Assembly (NCBI GenBank): GCA_023101885.1
Contig: JALPQD010000247.1
Coordinates: 2,698,230-2,762,229 of the forward strand
Length of the DNA: 64,000 bases
Reading direction: 5' to 3'
Origin: Typhlomys cinereus
Taxonomy: Eukaryota; Chordata; Mammalia; Rodentia; Platacanthomyidae
Below are positions 46,800 through 60,078 of the stretch, piece after piece (positions within the stretch are counted from its first letter, which is position 1; each line of letters starts with the position of its first letter). A program made the position numbers and the translations under genes. The notes beneath the pieces are model-generated. The model made no database searches. It worked only from the letters and a program-made list of their open reading frames with translations, and had not been told where the DNA came from.

Positions 46800-47880
46800 T
46801 CAAAGGGTGAAGGAGGGAATAAATGGGGAAAAATATAGTGGGGAATGAAAGAATGGGAGATAGAAGGGACATGGGAGATAGAAGGGACAAAGAGACTTAG
46901 AGAAAACTCTAAGAGTATTCTTTTGGTAACACCAAAAGAACATCCTATGCCAGAAATATGTTTTTAAAAAGTCTTTTAAAGAAAGGAAAAAGAATGGGCA
47001 GCCCCTATGCTGAGGAGCAAAAGACTTGAGCTGATCCACTTAGAACCTAGGGACAAAATTGTGCAAGAAATATCAGGAATGTGGGGCACTTTTTGATCAA
47101 ATGTTGGTCAGAGAAGTTAAAAGCTGCCAAATATTATAGGCTTTTGCCATTGCTCTTGGTTGCTTTCCAAAAAGTGTCAGTAAGATCCTATTCCTGAAGA
47201 TGTAACACAAAAAAAATCAAAGAACATGGGCAAAATATATCAATTGGAACTGGTCTGAGGACTTTCTCCTTGCCGGATAGCTCACACAGTACCAAGGAAC
47301 ACTGTAGAAACTACTGGGGGAGAGAAATAAACACAAGCCCCATCAACAGCATGAGATCTGTAATATAATATCATCACGGTAACAGGTGCCCACCAGTGTA
47401 ATGGCATGAATATCAAGGAGACAAACAATAGCTTTTTGATTGGACTCAAGACCTGCTTGTCAGAATGGTACATATCCCTGTTACTGTAAACTAGAACAAA
47501 AACCTAAAAAAGGGGATAATAGATCAGTGGGCAGGACAGCCAATGAACCTATAGGTGGGAAGACTGTACATCCAATTGCTCTGTAGGTAACTATTGTTAC
47601 ACCCATAGAATGGAAACTCAACAATGAAAACCTTTGGGTCTAAAGCTGAATGACTGAAGGGAAATGCACGTATGAGTGGGTGGCCTAAAGAGAGGTAACT
47701 TGATATACCATGGTGGCCTGAGCCCCCAGAAGAGTAGACAAGCCAGAGTGAACCCTGGGGTCTACAAAAGCATACAGGCAGAAAGGTAGGAGAGAGTGGG
47801 TAGGAATGATGAAGAGAAAGAAAGGGATGGGATGGATGAGGGAGGGAGGGAAGCTGGGATGTTTGTAGAAGTAGAAAACA
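46800..47880 (+). repeat. Possible rodent L1-derived or other mobile sequence, unclassified
   Basis: Purine-rich parts at 46800-46890 and 47770-47860 bracket a stretch with 'tgattggactcaagacctgc', which recalls rodent LINE 3' sequence. No decisive landmark. An 18-bp tandem duplication lies at 46853-46889 (unit atgggagatagaagggac). Confidence 0.3.
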
Positions 47881-50800
47881 TCAATGTGTTAATATTTACT
47901 AAATCTATAAGAACAATTGACTGCCAGTGGCTACAATCACAATCTCACAAGATTGGCAACAGGTATTGCTTTTCCAGGTATTGCTGTGTTGTTCGCAAGA
48001 AATGCCATCTTTAACCTTTGGGCTTTACACATCAGGGATTCTTGTTTCTTACTCAACCTTGCTGCTCCCTGCTTAGATACTACCCTGTCATAAACCCCCA
48101 CTAAGGTGAAATTAAGAAAGTTTTGATGACATCAGCTCTGATTTAGCAATCCCGTTGCTGTTACAGAGTGGCCTCATGGTCAGGGCCTGTAACAAAACAC
48201 TAAGCTTTCAGCAATAAATGCATCTGCAAGAAAAAATTTATCAGCATAATCTTGCCGAATGACATGTAGCAATCTGTGTCAAAATATTTTAGTGATGAGA
48301 GGGAGGGTGGAAATGGATGACTGTTAAAAATACATCTAGAATGTTGGGTTTTCATTCAATCAATAAGATTCATGTTACTCACACACTGCATTCTACTTTG
48401 TTTGCATAACTATGGATAGAACTGTTCTACTCCATATGTGAACATCTCATGATAAAGCAAACACAGATAATACATGGTAGTAGAAGCATTCCACTTGCTT
48501 TGAATAACTATCACATGCCAATCTAGAGGTCCAAATGCATCCAAATGCATCTCCCTGATTCCATGCCTATAGTAATCTGACTCTATGAGCGTAGATGCCA
48601 TTATGACCCATTCATAGGCAAAACACTTGAAGATCACATGATCAGTCCCAGTCAATGAAAACTCTTTTCTGTCTTGTCTGTGTTCTCGCCTCACCTCTCT
48701 AAGACAAGCCTGTCGGCTCAGAGATATGAAAAACACATCAATGAACCATTTCTTTTCAGTAATGACAGTGTTTGTTTGTTGGCATAAAAGGATTGCATGC
48801 ATTTTATTTTCATGTTAATATCAAACTGCCCATTCAAGAATAAAATTGAATTTGTTTGCAGAATCAAAACTAATTGCTTCTAAAGCAGGGCTGGAGATGT
48901 TCAAATAGTTGACATGGTGGCTATTTTGAACTAGAGACAAAATAATGAATGTTAATTGAAATGAAAAACATATTAACTATTGAAATAATCTGTCATGTAA
49001 AATGACGTTATAATTCTTTGGTTGTTAAGGTTATTTCAGTCATTATACAAAGTCATAAAATTACACAGAAAGAGCATAATGCCCGTGTCACTTACAAAAA
49101 CTACTCTGATGAAAGAGATGGACTCCCAAATGACAGATTCTCCATCCTGATATGATTGGACACAAAATCCCCTCTTTTCCAAAACAAGAAGCTTCAAGAC
49201 ATGAGATACTGTCCATACACAGTCCAATTTTCTGAACAGAGCAGATAGTACTAGAGAAAGAAAATAATTATCTGAGCCAGAGTTATAGCTACTCAGTGTC
49301 ACAGAGACACACTGTCTAGGGAAGCCTGAAATTTAAAAGGTGAAGTGTATAATCATGAGAGCAGTATCTGAACAATTTACAGAGAACTTGCTCCATGCTG
49401 CTGCTGATATGAATACGACTCCCACTACCAGTAATAACTAGCGAACGAGTGGTGAGCTTCTATGTTACTTAATTCCTATTTAGGAACTGTTCCATATATT
49501 CCTCCCAATGATTTCAAGAGGGAGAAAAATTATGGCAGAACCTTGGGACAGTACTTTGAAAAAATGAGCAGGGGAGACTGGGTAAAAAGCCCTGGGGCGA
49601 TGAGACAGACCCCCACACAATGAGAAGGACTCACCACCTAGATACTGACTTAACCTGAGATGGAGAGTGCTGGAAAGCCAGAACCCTTTTCTGACCTTAT
49701 CACATTTTTTTGCTGTCCTAGTTGAAGAGGGTGAAGGTCACAGTGCATCCCAGATTCAGATCAAAGCTTAGGATGACAGGAGAGACAAGTAGGGTCCAGA
49801 TCTGGCAGAGCCATTAGCCCATTGCCATGCTTCTGAACCAGCCCTGAATGAAGTTTCTAAAGAAATTCTAAGCATATAGACCAAACACATATTTTAAAAA
49901 TAGAATCAGGGCCACCAAAAAAAAACTAACTCTTCATTATCTATACAATTCCATGTGCAAACGATTTCATGCAGTGTACGTGTTCCAGTTACTGTTCATT
50001 TCCACTCTGAGACTCCATGCCCTTCCCTTTACCTGGGCTGCAGAATGGCCAAGGCAGCTTGGGAAACAACTCTTCTTAATACATGAGAGAAGTCAGTAAA
50101 CTGAATGAAGATTTCCAAAGTCACTGGACAAGCTATGCTTGTAGAAGCAAACTGAAAACGCAGAGAAGTCACCTAGCAGACCCATAGCTCAGCCTTGGCA
50201 AGACAGAAAGCAGGACTGAGGACAGCACAAGCAGAAACTAAGTTTTATGATTCTCTCTGTTACTCTACTATTATGTTACAACCATACCCTTATTGGTTGA
50301 AGATCTAAAAGAGAATGGCTTTTTTTTCAGAATTCTAAAAGAAATGCATGCTGTTGAATTCATGCCTATTTACTAGTTGCTATTTCTCTAGAATTAATTA
50401 AAGAAGCCTGAGTTTCCAGAATAGAAGAAGAATCCCCCAGGGGCAAGAAGGTGGGCTGGAAAAAGATTCCACTGTGTAGGCATAAGGGAAGACAATAAGG
50501 TGGGACCTACCCTACTTGGTTAAATTTTTATCATAATATTTTGATATCATCTTAAAATAAGTTCTCAAACTCAAGGTATAAACATTCAAAATATAGGACT
50601 TTAGAGGTAGTCTGCCTTTTCAGTGAGCACTCAATACTATAAACTGTAAGCCAGAAATTGAGCAAGGAATTCAAAGATAATGGTAGTCCTGAAGTGTCTT
50701 TCCTGTAACATACACAAAATGTCACCATATTCTTCAGCATAGTGGAATTTAATTACTATGCATTGTTTAGTTCCTTTAGAAGGAATATCGCCCTTCTAGC

Positions 50801-50894
50801 TTAGTTCATGTACACATCTAAAAATACCCGAGACTCACGGGCCACTGAGTTAAAAAAATTATGCTAAGGAATTTGTTGTTAGCATAGCAGAGCT
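47881..50894. other. Long repeat-poor, AT-rich intronic stretch
   Basis: No repeat family or exon recognised in 3 kb, unusual given the density elsewhere. 48180-49050 is rich in TTTATC, AATTG and ATTAAT-type cores. It is a candidate conserved non-coding block, by composition only. Confidence 0.35.
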
Positions 50895-51035
50895 GAGTAT
50901 AAGGTCAGATGCCCGAAGTTCCAGTGTTCAGGAGGCTGGGGCAGGAAGATAGTGAGAGTGAAGTCATCTTGAACTACATAGGAAGTTCTAGACTAGTCTG
51001 GACTACACTGTGAGGCACTGCCTCAAAATGGACAC
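50895..51035 (+). repeat. B1 SINE, diverged
   Basis: 'cagtgttcaggaggctgggg', 'caggaagatagtgagagtga', 'actacataggaagttctaga', 'ctagtctggactaca' and 'tgaggcactgcctcaaaa' are the B1 landmarks in order. Confidence 0.7.
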
Positions 51036-51413
51036 ACGTGTTCACACGGGGACACATACACACACACACACAGTATCACAACAGGCAAGAAGCAAAGTCT
51101 TGCCAGATCTCTGTGGTTCAGATATGTTTGGATATTACTTGAATCAAGATTTTCTTAGACTTGCAAATCATTCTGAGATCCCTATCAAATAACCAGTAGC
51201 TTTAATATTCTCAATGTTTTCTGAGGGGATGATGGAGATTAACAGAATGACTGAAAATGTAAATGCCACTAGCTTTCTAATGATTCTCTGTAGTCACCTT
51301 CCATTTATGGAGTGACATGTCGCAGTCTGTAAAAAGGTCTTTGTTATTTTTATTTTTTATTAGTTGTATAATAACTTAAAGTTCCACTGGTATGGCTGCT
51401 AAGGCCTGAATGT

Positions 51414-51414
<1 letters not shown>

Positions 51415-51464
<50 letters not shown>
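51415..51464. repeat. (CA)n microsatellite
   Basis: About 25 uninterrupted CA units. Confidence 0.97.
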
Positions 51465-51467
<3 letters not shown>

Positions 51468-52924
51468 GTGCACATACACATGCTCACACACACATACACA
51501 ACAGAGGTCTCAACCAAAATTGTACTTGGTTAAGGAAAATTGTGGAGCTTGTAGAATAATAGCAACTATTAGGAGAATGTAAACAAACATTTGAGCTTCC
51601 TTAGTTCCTTAGGACAATAGTTAGTGTTCTAAAATCCATTTCTTTCTAACTGAGGACAGAAAAAAAAAGATTGCTACTTTTATCCACTGACCTTTGGCAT
51701 TATCATTTGATTTCTTGTTTTGTTATTCTTCCTTCTTCTTTCATTAGCTAGCACAATAAAAAGAGGGTCATCTCTAACCTTCAGATCTTAAAGGAAATCT
51801 TTAGTAGTGGAAACATTAATTGGCAAAGAGGCAAATAATAAGCAAGCCCACGGTGGGAATTTCACAAAGGGTCCCATCCCAACGCATCCATAACCCTTTC
51901 TCTACATGGGAGGGGCAGAGCAGAGGAGTAATTGCTACCTCAGCTTCTGGCTAAGTGTTTGTAAATTCAGGTGTGTGCATAAGAATGAAAACACAAGCCG
52001 GTCCACCAAGAACTTTGCCTTTATAACCTTGGAAAACATTTGCTTGCATTTCTTAAGGACAATTAATTAGCATGTGGTGAGTGTACGCAAGAGGTAGAAA
52101 GAGAAGCACCCCTTTGTTTCCTAGTCCACAGCAGCAAAGCACTCTGTTCTGGGAGGGTAGCATGTGATCTATTCCAGGAAGGAGCAAGTCAGCCAAATGC
52201 AGAAGTGGGGTTAGAGACATGATTGTTTTTAGGGTGGTTTGAAGACAGGCTGGGTGCTGATCGCCACATGGTATTTGAGGAGGATCACCTACACAATACA
52301 GTGCCATTCACCAAAACTACAACAGGAAGGAAATGTAGCCAACCTGTCCCTTACTCTGAAATCCTTCTTCAGACTTGGTGCCGGAAGGAAGAGTTCTGTC
52401 TTATCTCTGCAGCTTTCACTAGGACGGAATTGTCTAGATGAAAATTTCTGGAACTAGCTTTTTCAATTTTATGTGCTTAACCTCCTTCAACATTTCCTGC
52501 ATCTCTGGAGGACGTTCACAGAGCACTGGTCTCTGACTGTCTTAGGCTCCCCACCTTCCACCTCCAAGCATGTGGTCTTGGTATCCTGATGCCTTGTGCG
52601 CAGGCATGTGAACATGCGTGTGTGTGCATGCGTGCACACACAGCAGCCCTTCATCACTGGCTGCTTTCATCAGTCAGACACCCAACTGTCTCCTAGGGGA
52701 GACAACAATGCTCACTAATGTGTTGACGCAATTGTGCCAGCATGTCTCAATGCTATTTAGAGTGGAACCTGGACCAATCTGGCATGTCACCAAGAACAAA
52801 ATCTTTTAAGCACTGTCAGAGGAAGATAGCACACTCACCACTTAATAAGAACCAGCAGAAGCAGAGGTATTATCTCAGAGGCCAACAAGAAGATAATTCT
52901 TCCATTGCCTTTTTAAATAACTTT
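51465..52924. other. Unrecognised intronic sequence
   Basis: No gene or confident repeat seen. A short alternating GT/GCATGC stretch lies at 52612-52642. Confidence 0.4.
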
Positions 52925-52937
52925 TTAAAGATTTCTT

Positions 52938-53179
52938 ATTTTGGGGGTGTAAGTGTGTATATATGTGGGTGCGTGGCACATTGAGTGTATGCATGCCTGT
53001 GGGGTCTCAAGGGTGACATGGGGAATCAACCTGGATTTCTGTATCTGCTTGTTGCTTTGCTCTGGGGTTTCCCAGGGCCATTTCTGCCTAGCATCTTTAT
53101 GAGGGATCTGGGATGCAAACTTGGGTCCTTTTGTTTGGTATGTAAGGGATTTAAAGCATGAACCACCTCCTCAGCTTCC
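52938..53179 (-). repeat. Family S SINE
   Basis: On the minus strand: 'ggaagctgaggaggtggttc', 'caagtttgcatcccagatcc', 'gatgctaggcagaaatggcc', 'ccccagagcaaagcaacaag', 'gtcacccttgagaccccaca'. A short direct repeat ATTTCTT flanks it (52931-52937 and 53180-53186). Confidence 0.78.
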
Positions 53180-53186
53180 ATTTCTT

Positions 53187-54589
53187 TAACAGTGGAGCAA
53201 GCCCATTGAATATTCTTATGTTCAAATCTTAACTCTATTTCTGTTTACTTCCACGAAAGGGAATTGACAAGACGGACTCACAAGGCCAAGTGAAACAAAA
53301 TGTGGACCAGAAACATACCAACCTGTGCTCCAACAGCAGCATTCTAGAGTTTCTACCTCACTGCACTCTGAGAGACAATCAAAGCAAACTGTGTGGATAC
53401 ACCACCACAGGGCTATTGACAAATCAGTGAAGCCGTTAGCAGCAGTAAGCCCACTGCAGGTGTGAAGGTGGGAGATCCCATGCCATCTTAGCCTGTTCTT
53501 CCCAGCTTGCAGGAATATCAGGGACTCACAAAAGACGGAGAGCTGCAAGTGCAGTCCTGAGTCCTCGTGCCGAAGTGAGTAGCTAAAGTCTTTTCCAGGC
53601 TTCTCTCCAGAACAGAGAAATTGACGGGAAAAAGCTGATGCTGGCCGGTTCCCAGGCTTGCTCCTGGCTGATAGAAGCCTCAGGTAGCTCTCTCTGTTCA
53701 CTTCTGTCTTAAGGGGTGGAAAGAGTGATTTCTTGGGCCAAAGGGAGAAGGGTCAGATCTTAATGAGAAGAAAGGTTGGAGCCTACAAGACCCTCTGATC
53801 TGTGCAGTGCTATGAAAGGGATAGCTATGAAAGTGCCTGAGGACTGGGGACGGGAGAGAGTCACGCGGAGTCTGGTAGAGATCCCAAGAAGAGTAGGTGC
53901 TTCGTGTGTCCATTTCCTTTCTCCCTTCCTTAGGTCATTCTGTGGATATGAGATACTTCTATGGTCAGTGGGGCAATGACATCCTATCCTACGTCCCAGA
54001 GAGAAGCTGTCTATTAAATGTGTTTAGTCATGTAGACTGGGGACAAGGAGGCCAAGAAACTGGGCCCTAGAGAAAGAGACCAGCAGGTCATGCAGGGACA
54101 AAGCCTGGCTGTCCTGCTCCTTCTCCAAAATAAGACAAGACTATGTGAACTCCCTGAAGTGCTTCATCGACATTTTTTCAGAACATACCACGCGTGCACA
54201 TGAATGTGGTAGGTTTTACCCAGGGAAATGGATACACTTCCTCCTCTCATGATATCACAGTACTTAAACAGCCTCGCAGAGCATCACTTTGCAACTTCAC
54301 AGATTTATGTCAGCTCTTGCTTAAGTTTATCCTGGGCCCACATGTCTGTTTTTTTTAATCAATGAAACATTTTGTAAGTACTACCCTATGCCCAAACCTG
54401 AAGTAGGCGCAAGGGACACAAAGTGAGCAGATCATGGCCCCATGGAAGATACACAGAAGGATTCAAGCTCTGCAAGTAGCAGAAGCATGCGTTCAGGCAG
54501 AAGAAAATTCACTGGGTGTAACAACTGCCACCAGCTACACTACACACGTGCACTTTCTTGGTTCATATCCTGAAAAATCTAACTCACAA
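53187..54589. other. Unrecognised intronic sequence
   Basis: The minus-strand frame 53222-53701 (159 codons) has no recognisable domain and no splice support. Nothing else seen. Confidence 0.4.
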
Positions 54590-54856
54590 AGGGGTAGTTA
54601 CATTATGAGAACACACCCTCATAGGTGGGATTTGTGCCCTTGCAAAAGAGATCCTGGAGAGCTGAAAGACCCCAAACCCCTGCCACATGAGGACCGAATA
54701 AGAAGGGGCCATTCATGAAGAACAGATACCCAATATGCTGGCTCCTGGACCTTGGATTGCATAGACTTTCATGACTATGAGAAATCACTTCTTATGGTTT
54801 ATAAACCACTCAGTTTACGATAGTTTTGTTATGATAGCCCAAGTGCACTAAGACAG
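54590..54856 (+). mobile_element. MaLR-type (MLT1/MST-like) solo LTR
   Basis: 'acaccctcataggtgggatt', 'gcccttgcaaaagagatcc', 'ccacatgaggacc', 'gactatgagaaatca', 'tatggtttataaaccactca', 'tagttttgttatgatagccc', ending 'cactaagaca'. All correspond in order to the MST/MLT1 LTR 3' two-thirds. The 5' start is uncertain. Confidence 0.75.
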
Positions 54857-56174
54857 AAAATAGGTTTGAAGAGGGGGGCGCAACTGTTACAAGTACCTAG
54901 GGCTCCTACCACTGTAGATGTGACTCTAGGGGCAATGGATAGAGTCTGCAAGAGTTCTGAAGACCTTGTAAAAGTTTACATTATCAAGCATGGGCTGTTC
55001 AAGGTGCTTTTAATAAAGTGAAGAGAAAAGAAGATGGCAGAAGAGAAAGTCTCAATCTTCTTAGAGACCATTCTGAACAAAACTTTGGTGCTGCAATAAA
55101 TGATATTCTGGGCGAGGGCTTAGGTAGACACGAAGGCCTTGTTACTAGAGGAAAGGCCAAACTTCTTATAAAGTGACACAGATCTTGGCTGACTCATGTT
55201 TCTATGTGAGTGCTTTGCAGGCAATGAAAGTGGGTATTTAGCCAACTGTGGTAAGTAGTAATCTGCTTCCTCTTGATTGTCTAAAGTAGAATGCTTAAAA
55301 ACTAAGCTGTCAATTCAAAAGTCAGCAAAAGTAGTACATCCTTATTGTTGAGAATGAGAAAACATGTACAGGAGGAAAAGCTAAGGGTGTGGCCAATCAG
55401 CTGATGTCTAAGGAGATCAGTATGGATTAGCTATCTTAATAAAAGCCAAACAAGGGGAGAAGGATCTCAGGGGAAGTCATCAGAGCTGCCCTCCCAGGAC
55501 AGGGCCAGAGTGAAATAGCCTGGCAAGTATCTTGCAGCCACCAATGAGAGCTCAGAGGGCAGTGTCCTCCGGAGCAACTTTCACTAGCTCATATTAGCAG
55601 AGTCTCCAGTGTGCCATGGGATCTATGGGCAAAACCACTGTAAAGTACAGTGCTGGGTTCTTTGGGACCCAGTTCTTTCCCAACAAAGCTGATGGTGGGA
55701 ATACCACCATTCCAGTTAATTTCAGAAGGTCACTGGGCCTGGAAGGTGGACGCTCTCCCAAAAAGGCATTAAAGGCAGAGCAGCAAATCAAGACAATGAT
55801 TCTTGTACCTAAGGTTACTCTAGTTTGTCCTGGCAAGACTTATGCCTACTTGGGATATGTTATTCTTTATTTCTGATTCTTCTACTTTGGAACAGAATGC
55901 TTCTTGCTTACCCATGGTCCGTCTCTGAACTGTAGTTTAGAGATGCCTGTGTGAGCTTCAGAGGCTCACGGGTGGTGAGTGGGTGCTTGAGGATGAATTG
56001 TACCTGAATCTCACCTATATATGGTTTGCATGACATTTAGATGAGACCTTGGACTTAGACTTCCAAGTTGATTCTGGAATAATCTTAAGACTTAAGATGT
56101 TTGTATGAAATGAGTTAGTCAGGCATGAGGGAAGGCCATGATTTGTTCGGGTATGGGCAGAATGCTAAATATAT
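54857..56174. other. Unrecognised intronic sequence
   Basis: No gene or confident repeat. Confidence 0.4.
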
Positions 56175-56450
56175 ACTGAATATTTCAGGTCCCTCCAAAG
56201 TTCACATATGGAAACCTAATTCCAAATGCTAAGACATTTCAGAGTGCGACCTTTTGGAAGTGATTAGGTCTGCAGGACAGGGAAGGGATTAGTGACCTTA
56301 TAAAAGAGACCCTGGAGATATCTTTGTTCCCTCCAGCCATGTGAGGATCAAGCAAAAAGATGTTTTCTAGGAACCAGGGAGAAGACTGACATAAGGCACA
56401 ACTGCCGGTACCTTATTCATGGATTCTCCTGCCTCCAGAAGATGTAAAAT
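56175..56450 (+). mobile_element. MaLR-type (MLT1/MST-like) LTR, 3'-truncated
   Basis: 'aagttcacatatggaaacct', 'aattccaaatgctaagac', 'ttggaagtgattaggtctg', 'ccttataaaagagaccctgg', 'ccatgtgaggatcaagc', 'gattctcctgcctccagaa', in MaLR order. The usual polyadenylation region is missing. Confidence 0.75.
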
Positions 56451-56694
56451 CTCTTTTAAGAGCTATTCAGCATGAAGCAAACAAAAGGGCCAAAGACCGC
56501 AATGTGGGCTCCACCTAGAATATTAAGACAGCAGGTTTTTTGCTCATACGAGCTCATACACTGTGAGCATCCTCTCTGAACACAGCACTTACTGTTGTCC
56601 ATCTCACTTGAGCAATGTGAAGTGCAAGTGAAAGACTTACTGAATTCCCACTACAAGCCAGCACTGCTTATAGTGCTCACTGCTTTTGTGCTAA

Positions 56695-57100
56695 ATTAGA
56701 CATGGGTGTCAACTTGACAATGCTGAGCTCAGAGACACATATGTGAAGAATCCACAGAAGAGACAAGCCTTGAGCAAGTCTGCAGGAGGTTGATCGATGT
56801 GAAAAGACTTAGTGCAAGGGTGGGACCACTCCTTGGGCAGGGGAATTTAAGAGGGAAAAGCTGGATACATGAGCTGGGATTCTTCAGTATATCTGGGCAG
56901 ATTTGCAGTCTGGTGGATATGCGATCCCTGGGGCTATGACGTGGCCAGTTCCTTCAACTTCTGGTATTGGTATGAGTTCTCCTGCCAAGCTGGACTACAA
57001 ACTAAAAGCTAGAATTGCAAGGTAGAATAAAATCCCTTGCTCCCATGAGCTCTTTTGTGGTAGATTTATCAACATGCAGGCAAACTGCAACAGATGCCCT
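56695..57100 (+). repeat. Unclassified interspersed repeat R1, copy 4
   Basis: 'gtgtcaacttgacaatgctg', 'gtctgcaggaggttgatcg', 'gggcaggggaatttaagag', 'ggtatgagttctcctgccaa', 'gctggactacaaac', 'atcaacatgcaggcaaactg'. It is the most complete copy, sharing its start with copies 1 and 2 and its end with copy 1. Confidence 0.75.
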
Positions 57101-57699
57101 ACATGGAACTTTATATTACAATTCAGGGTTTGGTCATCATTTTATGAGGCTATGAGGCGGTAGAGATTTGGGGCAGGAAAGTAACTTAAGGATGAAAGGG
57201 TTTTTCCATAGATGATGGGCTTTGGGTCAGCATTGCCCTAGTCCTCATCTGTCCATAAAACAGCTGCCAATATTAAACAAGTCACCACATATCTCAGTTG
57301 ATGTCCTTACCTGCCCCTAAATGGCTGCATGATGACACATACCACTGACTAGTGATGTCCCTCCTCTACCTTTCACTTACCTTTGAATCCCAATGCAGTT
57401 GGAAAGGGTCACTTCGTTCTTAAGCTTTCTCAGCTTTGCTTTGTAGGCCTCTTCACTTTCTCAACTCTTTTACTGGGATGCAGGCTCCATCCAAAGAGCT
57501 TTGGGATTTTTGTGCCAACATAGCTAACACCTTAAACTTTTCTCTTTTAGCACAGAATTTGTCTTAAAAGCAAGAGCTCAAGAAAATTCAGACTCTCCTA
57601 AACCACAGGATTCTATCATTTCCCTCTTAAAGCCACTTAGATGGTCCATTGGAGCTTACCTGAGAACCAAGACTGAGATGTGACCTTCAAGGCCCTACA
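57101..57699. other. Unrecognised intronic sequence
   Basis: Nothing confidently recognised. The right end may be upstream L2. Confidence 0.35.
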
Positions 57700-58090
57700 A
57701 CTTCAAACACCACAATCATCTTTTCTCCCAACCCAGACCACCCTCTTCTTACTTCCTGCAGAACAGCAGAGCCTTCCCTTCTTCTTGATCTAGAAGACTT
57801 TATCACAGCAGTCCCTCTAGCAAAATACACTTATGCCTGAGGTACGGTCACTCTTCACCACCTCCCCCAAGAAGTCTCCCCCATTCAACCAACCTGGAAT
57901 GCCTTGCCTGGCACCCTGTGTCTTAGGATATGTAACATTTATCAACAATGATTAGTTCTTCAATTGTCTGTCTTTTCTAATAGTCTTCAATATATACAAG
58001 TGTACACTGTATCCAGCCTTCACAGAATTCCACATACGTAGCACAGTGTCTAACAAATAGAAGGCACTCAAACCTGTTCATTGAAAAGAC
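57700..58090 (+). repeat. L2 LINE 3' part
   Basis: 'ccacctcccccaagaagtct', 'caacctggaatgccttgcct', 'ttgtctgtcttttctaatag', 'cgtagcacagtgtctaacaa', 'atagaaggcactcaaacctg' follow the L2 3' UTR in sense order. Confidence 0.72.
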
Positions 58091-59784
58091 ATTATTATAA
58101 ACTCTGCTAGAGTCTGAGTTTATAACCTTGAATTCACTATCATCAGGAGATGGGAGCAATTTTCTGAGCTAGTCCTGTGAAAATCATAGTGGGAAAGGTT
58201 CAAACCTGATTTCATCCTCTTGCTCATACCCACAACTTCTCCGGTACCTTCAAGCGAAGGGATCTGATGCCAGAGGGGAGAGCAGCCCATCACCTTGCTC
58301 GTCACTTGGGGGTTTCTCATGACTATAGCACACTATGCCCAGACCTCCTCTTCATCTCACACCAGTGTCCCCCACCAAGATCAGTTCAGGGGGCAGCATA
58401 ACACCCTACCGCCCCAGCTGTGGAAGCATCAGAGGCTAAGCAGGCTAGAAAAAGGATTTTTCTCACCTGGTAACAGAGTCATATGGGTTCATTGTGGGCT
58501 GTGAAAAGCTTCATTTAAGAGAGAGCACTGAAAAGGAACCAAGGTCCCCAAACTAATTAACTTCCTCTTCCCTATCCCTCTGTGCACAGAGGGTCTGCCT
58601 GTGCCTACGCTCTCCATGAAGAACATTAAAGACGGAACATTAGCTTGAGAACATTCTATTTAAAACACAAGGCCTTCTAAAGATAGACTAGAATGTCCAC
58701 TTAAATAACTGCAAGCTCATTTTCTGGCCCCAGAATCTGAATGATCAGTGCCACAGATGAGCCCTACTATGTCTTTCATCATTCATTGGCTGAATTAACT
58801 TGGCATAAAATGTCTAGACTGAACACCTGCAAGGAGGGATCCAACCAGTTTTGTAATAATCAGTTCACCCTGACAATGGAAAAGGGTAGCAATTTAAGGA
58901 TGTTAAAACAGATAAGTCAAATTGGAAAAATTCAATCTTGTCCTTTTGTTCAAGAAGAAGGTATGTCTTGTGAGGGGTTACCTGGGCCCTGGTCTCTCTG
59001 AATGTTAATGGATCTCTAGAACCTGTGGGAATTTCAGCCCTCATTATGGGTGATGGGCATTTTCGACAACTTTGATGAACTGCAGGGGGCAATGTGCAGG
59101 GACAGATGTGTTAGTGTGGTCCACCCGGGAGCCATCAGCAAGATGTGAATCCAGGCATAGATCGCACCCGGTGATTATTATGTATTCAAAATGGAAAGTC
59201 CCTCCATGCATTCTCTTCTCATGAACTTCAATCTGAAGCAGGAGATCTTCCAGTCTGTACTTTGCCTAATAAGTAAAAACACGCAAAACAATACCTACAG
59301 GCTCAACATCCCTGGCAGCACCGCAAGGCACTGAATGCTTTTATCAGGCAGGATATGAGACCGATGTCCTTATATAACCCCAGGCCTGTAAACAATCATT
59401 CTGGCTCCACAGTCGAATGGCTTATTAGCATTTGGGCATGTGTACACCCTAGGAATTCAACCATAAAACATTCTACATCTCCTACAGAAAGTAAATGGCT
59501 CAGAGAAGAAAGACAATGACTCAGGGCTTCGGAGTTAATGGGGAATGTAAAAATGCCCTCTTGGTAGGCAGTACAGCCTAGGAGTCTGGAAGAGGGACAT
59601 GGTGCCCTTGAGGATCACCTCAGAAATTGTCTCACCACTTCATGAAACGTACCAGGTGCCTGTTCCAGGTAAGCCAACCCCACCCTCCCAGCTTCTGATG
59701 GCATTGAAATTATGATTTTTATGAAACAGGTAAACATGGAAAGACAAGATATAGATATCATGGATTTTACTGAAAGATTTGCAT
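58091..59784. other. Repeat-poor intronic stretch
   Basis: No gene or repeat recognised. Confidence 0.4.
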
Positions 59785-60000
59785 TTGGGGCCAAGGAGAT
59801 GGCTCATCAGGTACAGGAATCTAAAACAACTGTGTGTAAACCTGAAAGGCTACATTTGATCCTTAGAGTCCAAAAATTATCCTGTCAAAGGAGTATTAGA
59901 ACATGCAACTGACAGACTCTTGCAAAGAGGCAGCAAGAACCCACCAGTATGTCTTGAAGTAGCCATGTTCACCTCTTCTTCAAATTAATGCATATAAATG
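59785..60000 (+). repeat. Diverged tRNA-headed SINE
   Basis: 'ggggccaaggagatggctca' and 'acatttgatccttagagtcc' resemble the A-box and B-box regions of B2/B3/B4 SINEs. The 3' half is not clear. Confidence 0.45.
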
Positions 60001-60050
60001 ATATAACAAACATAAAAAACTGCATGTCTGCAAAACTCAGAAGGTCAACC

Positions 60051-60078
60051 ATTGCATTAGCTCCATTGCATTAGCTCC
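60051..60078. repeat. Perfect 14-bp tandem duplication
   Basis: attgcattagctcc occurs twice in succession without mismatch. Confidence 0.95.

Noticed and set aside
50682..50700. 'tggtagtcctg' as a trace of the upstream Spock1 exon (sequence for a DYQ segment)
   Set aside because: Neighbouring bases do not encode the expected residues on the minus strand.
53222..53701. 159-codon minus-strand frame on the same strand as Spock1
   Set aside because: It does not match any part of testican-1 and has no domain or exon-like borders that I can see.
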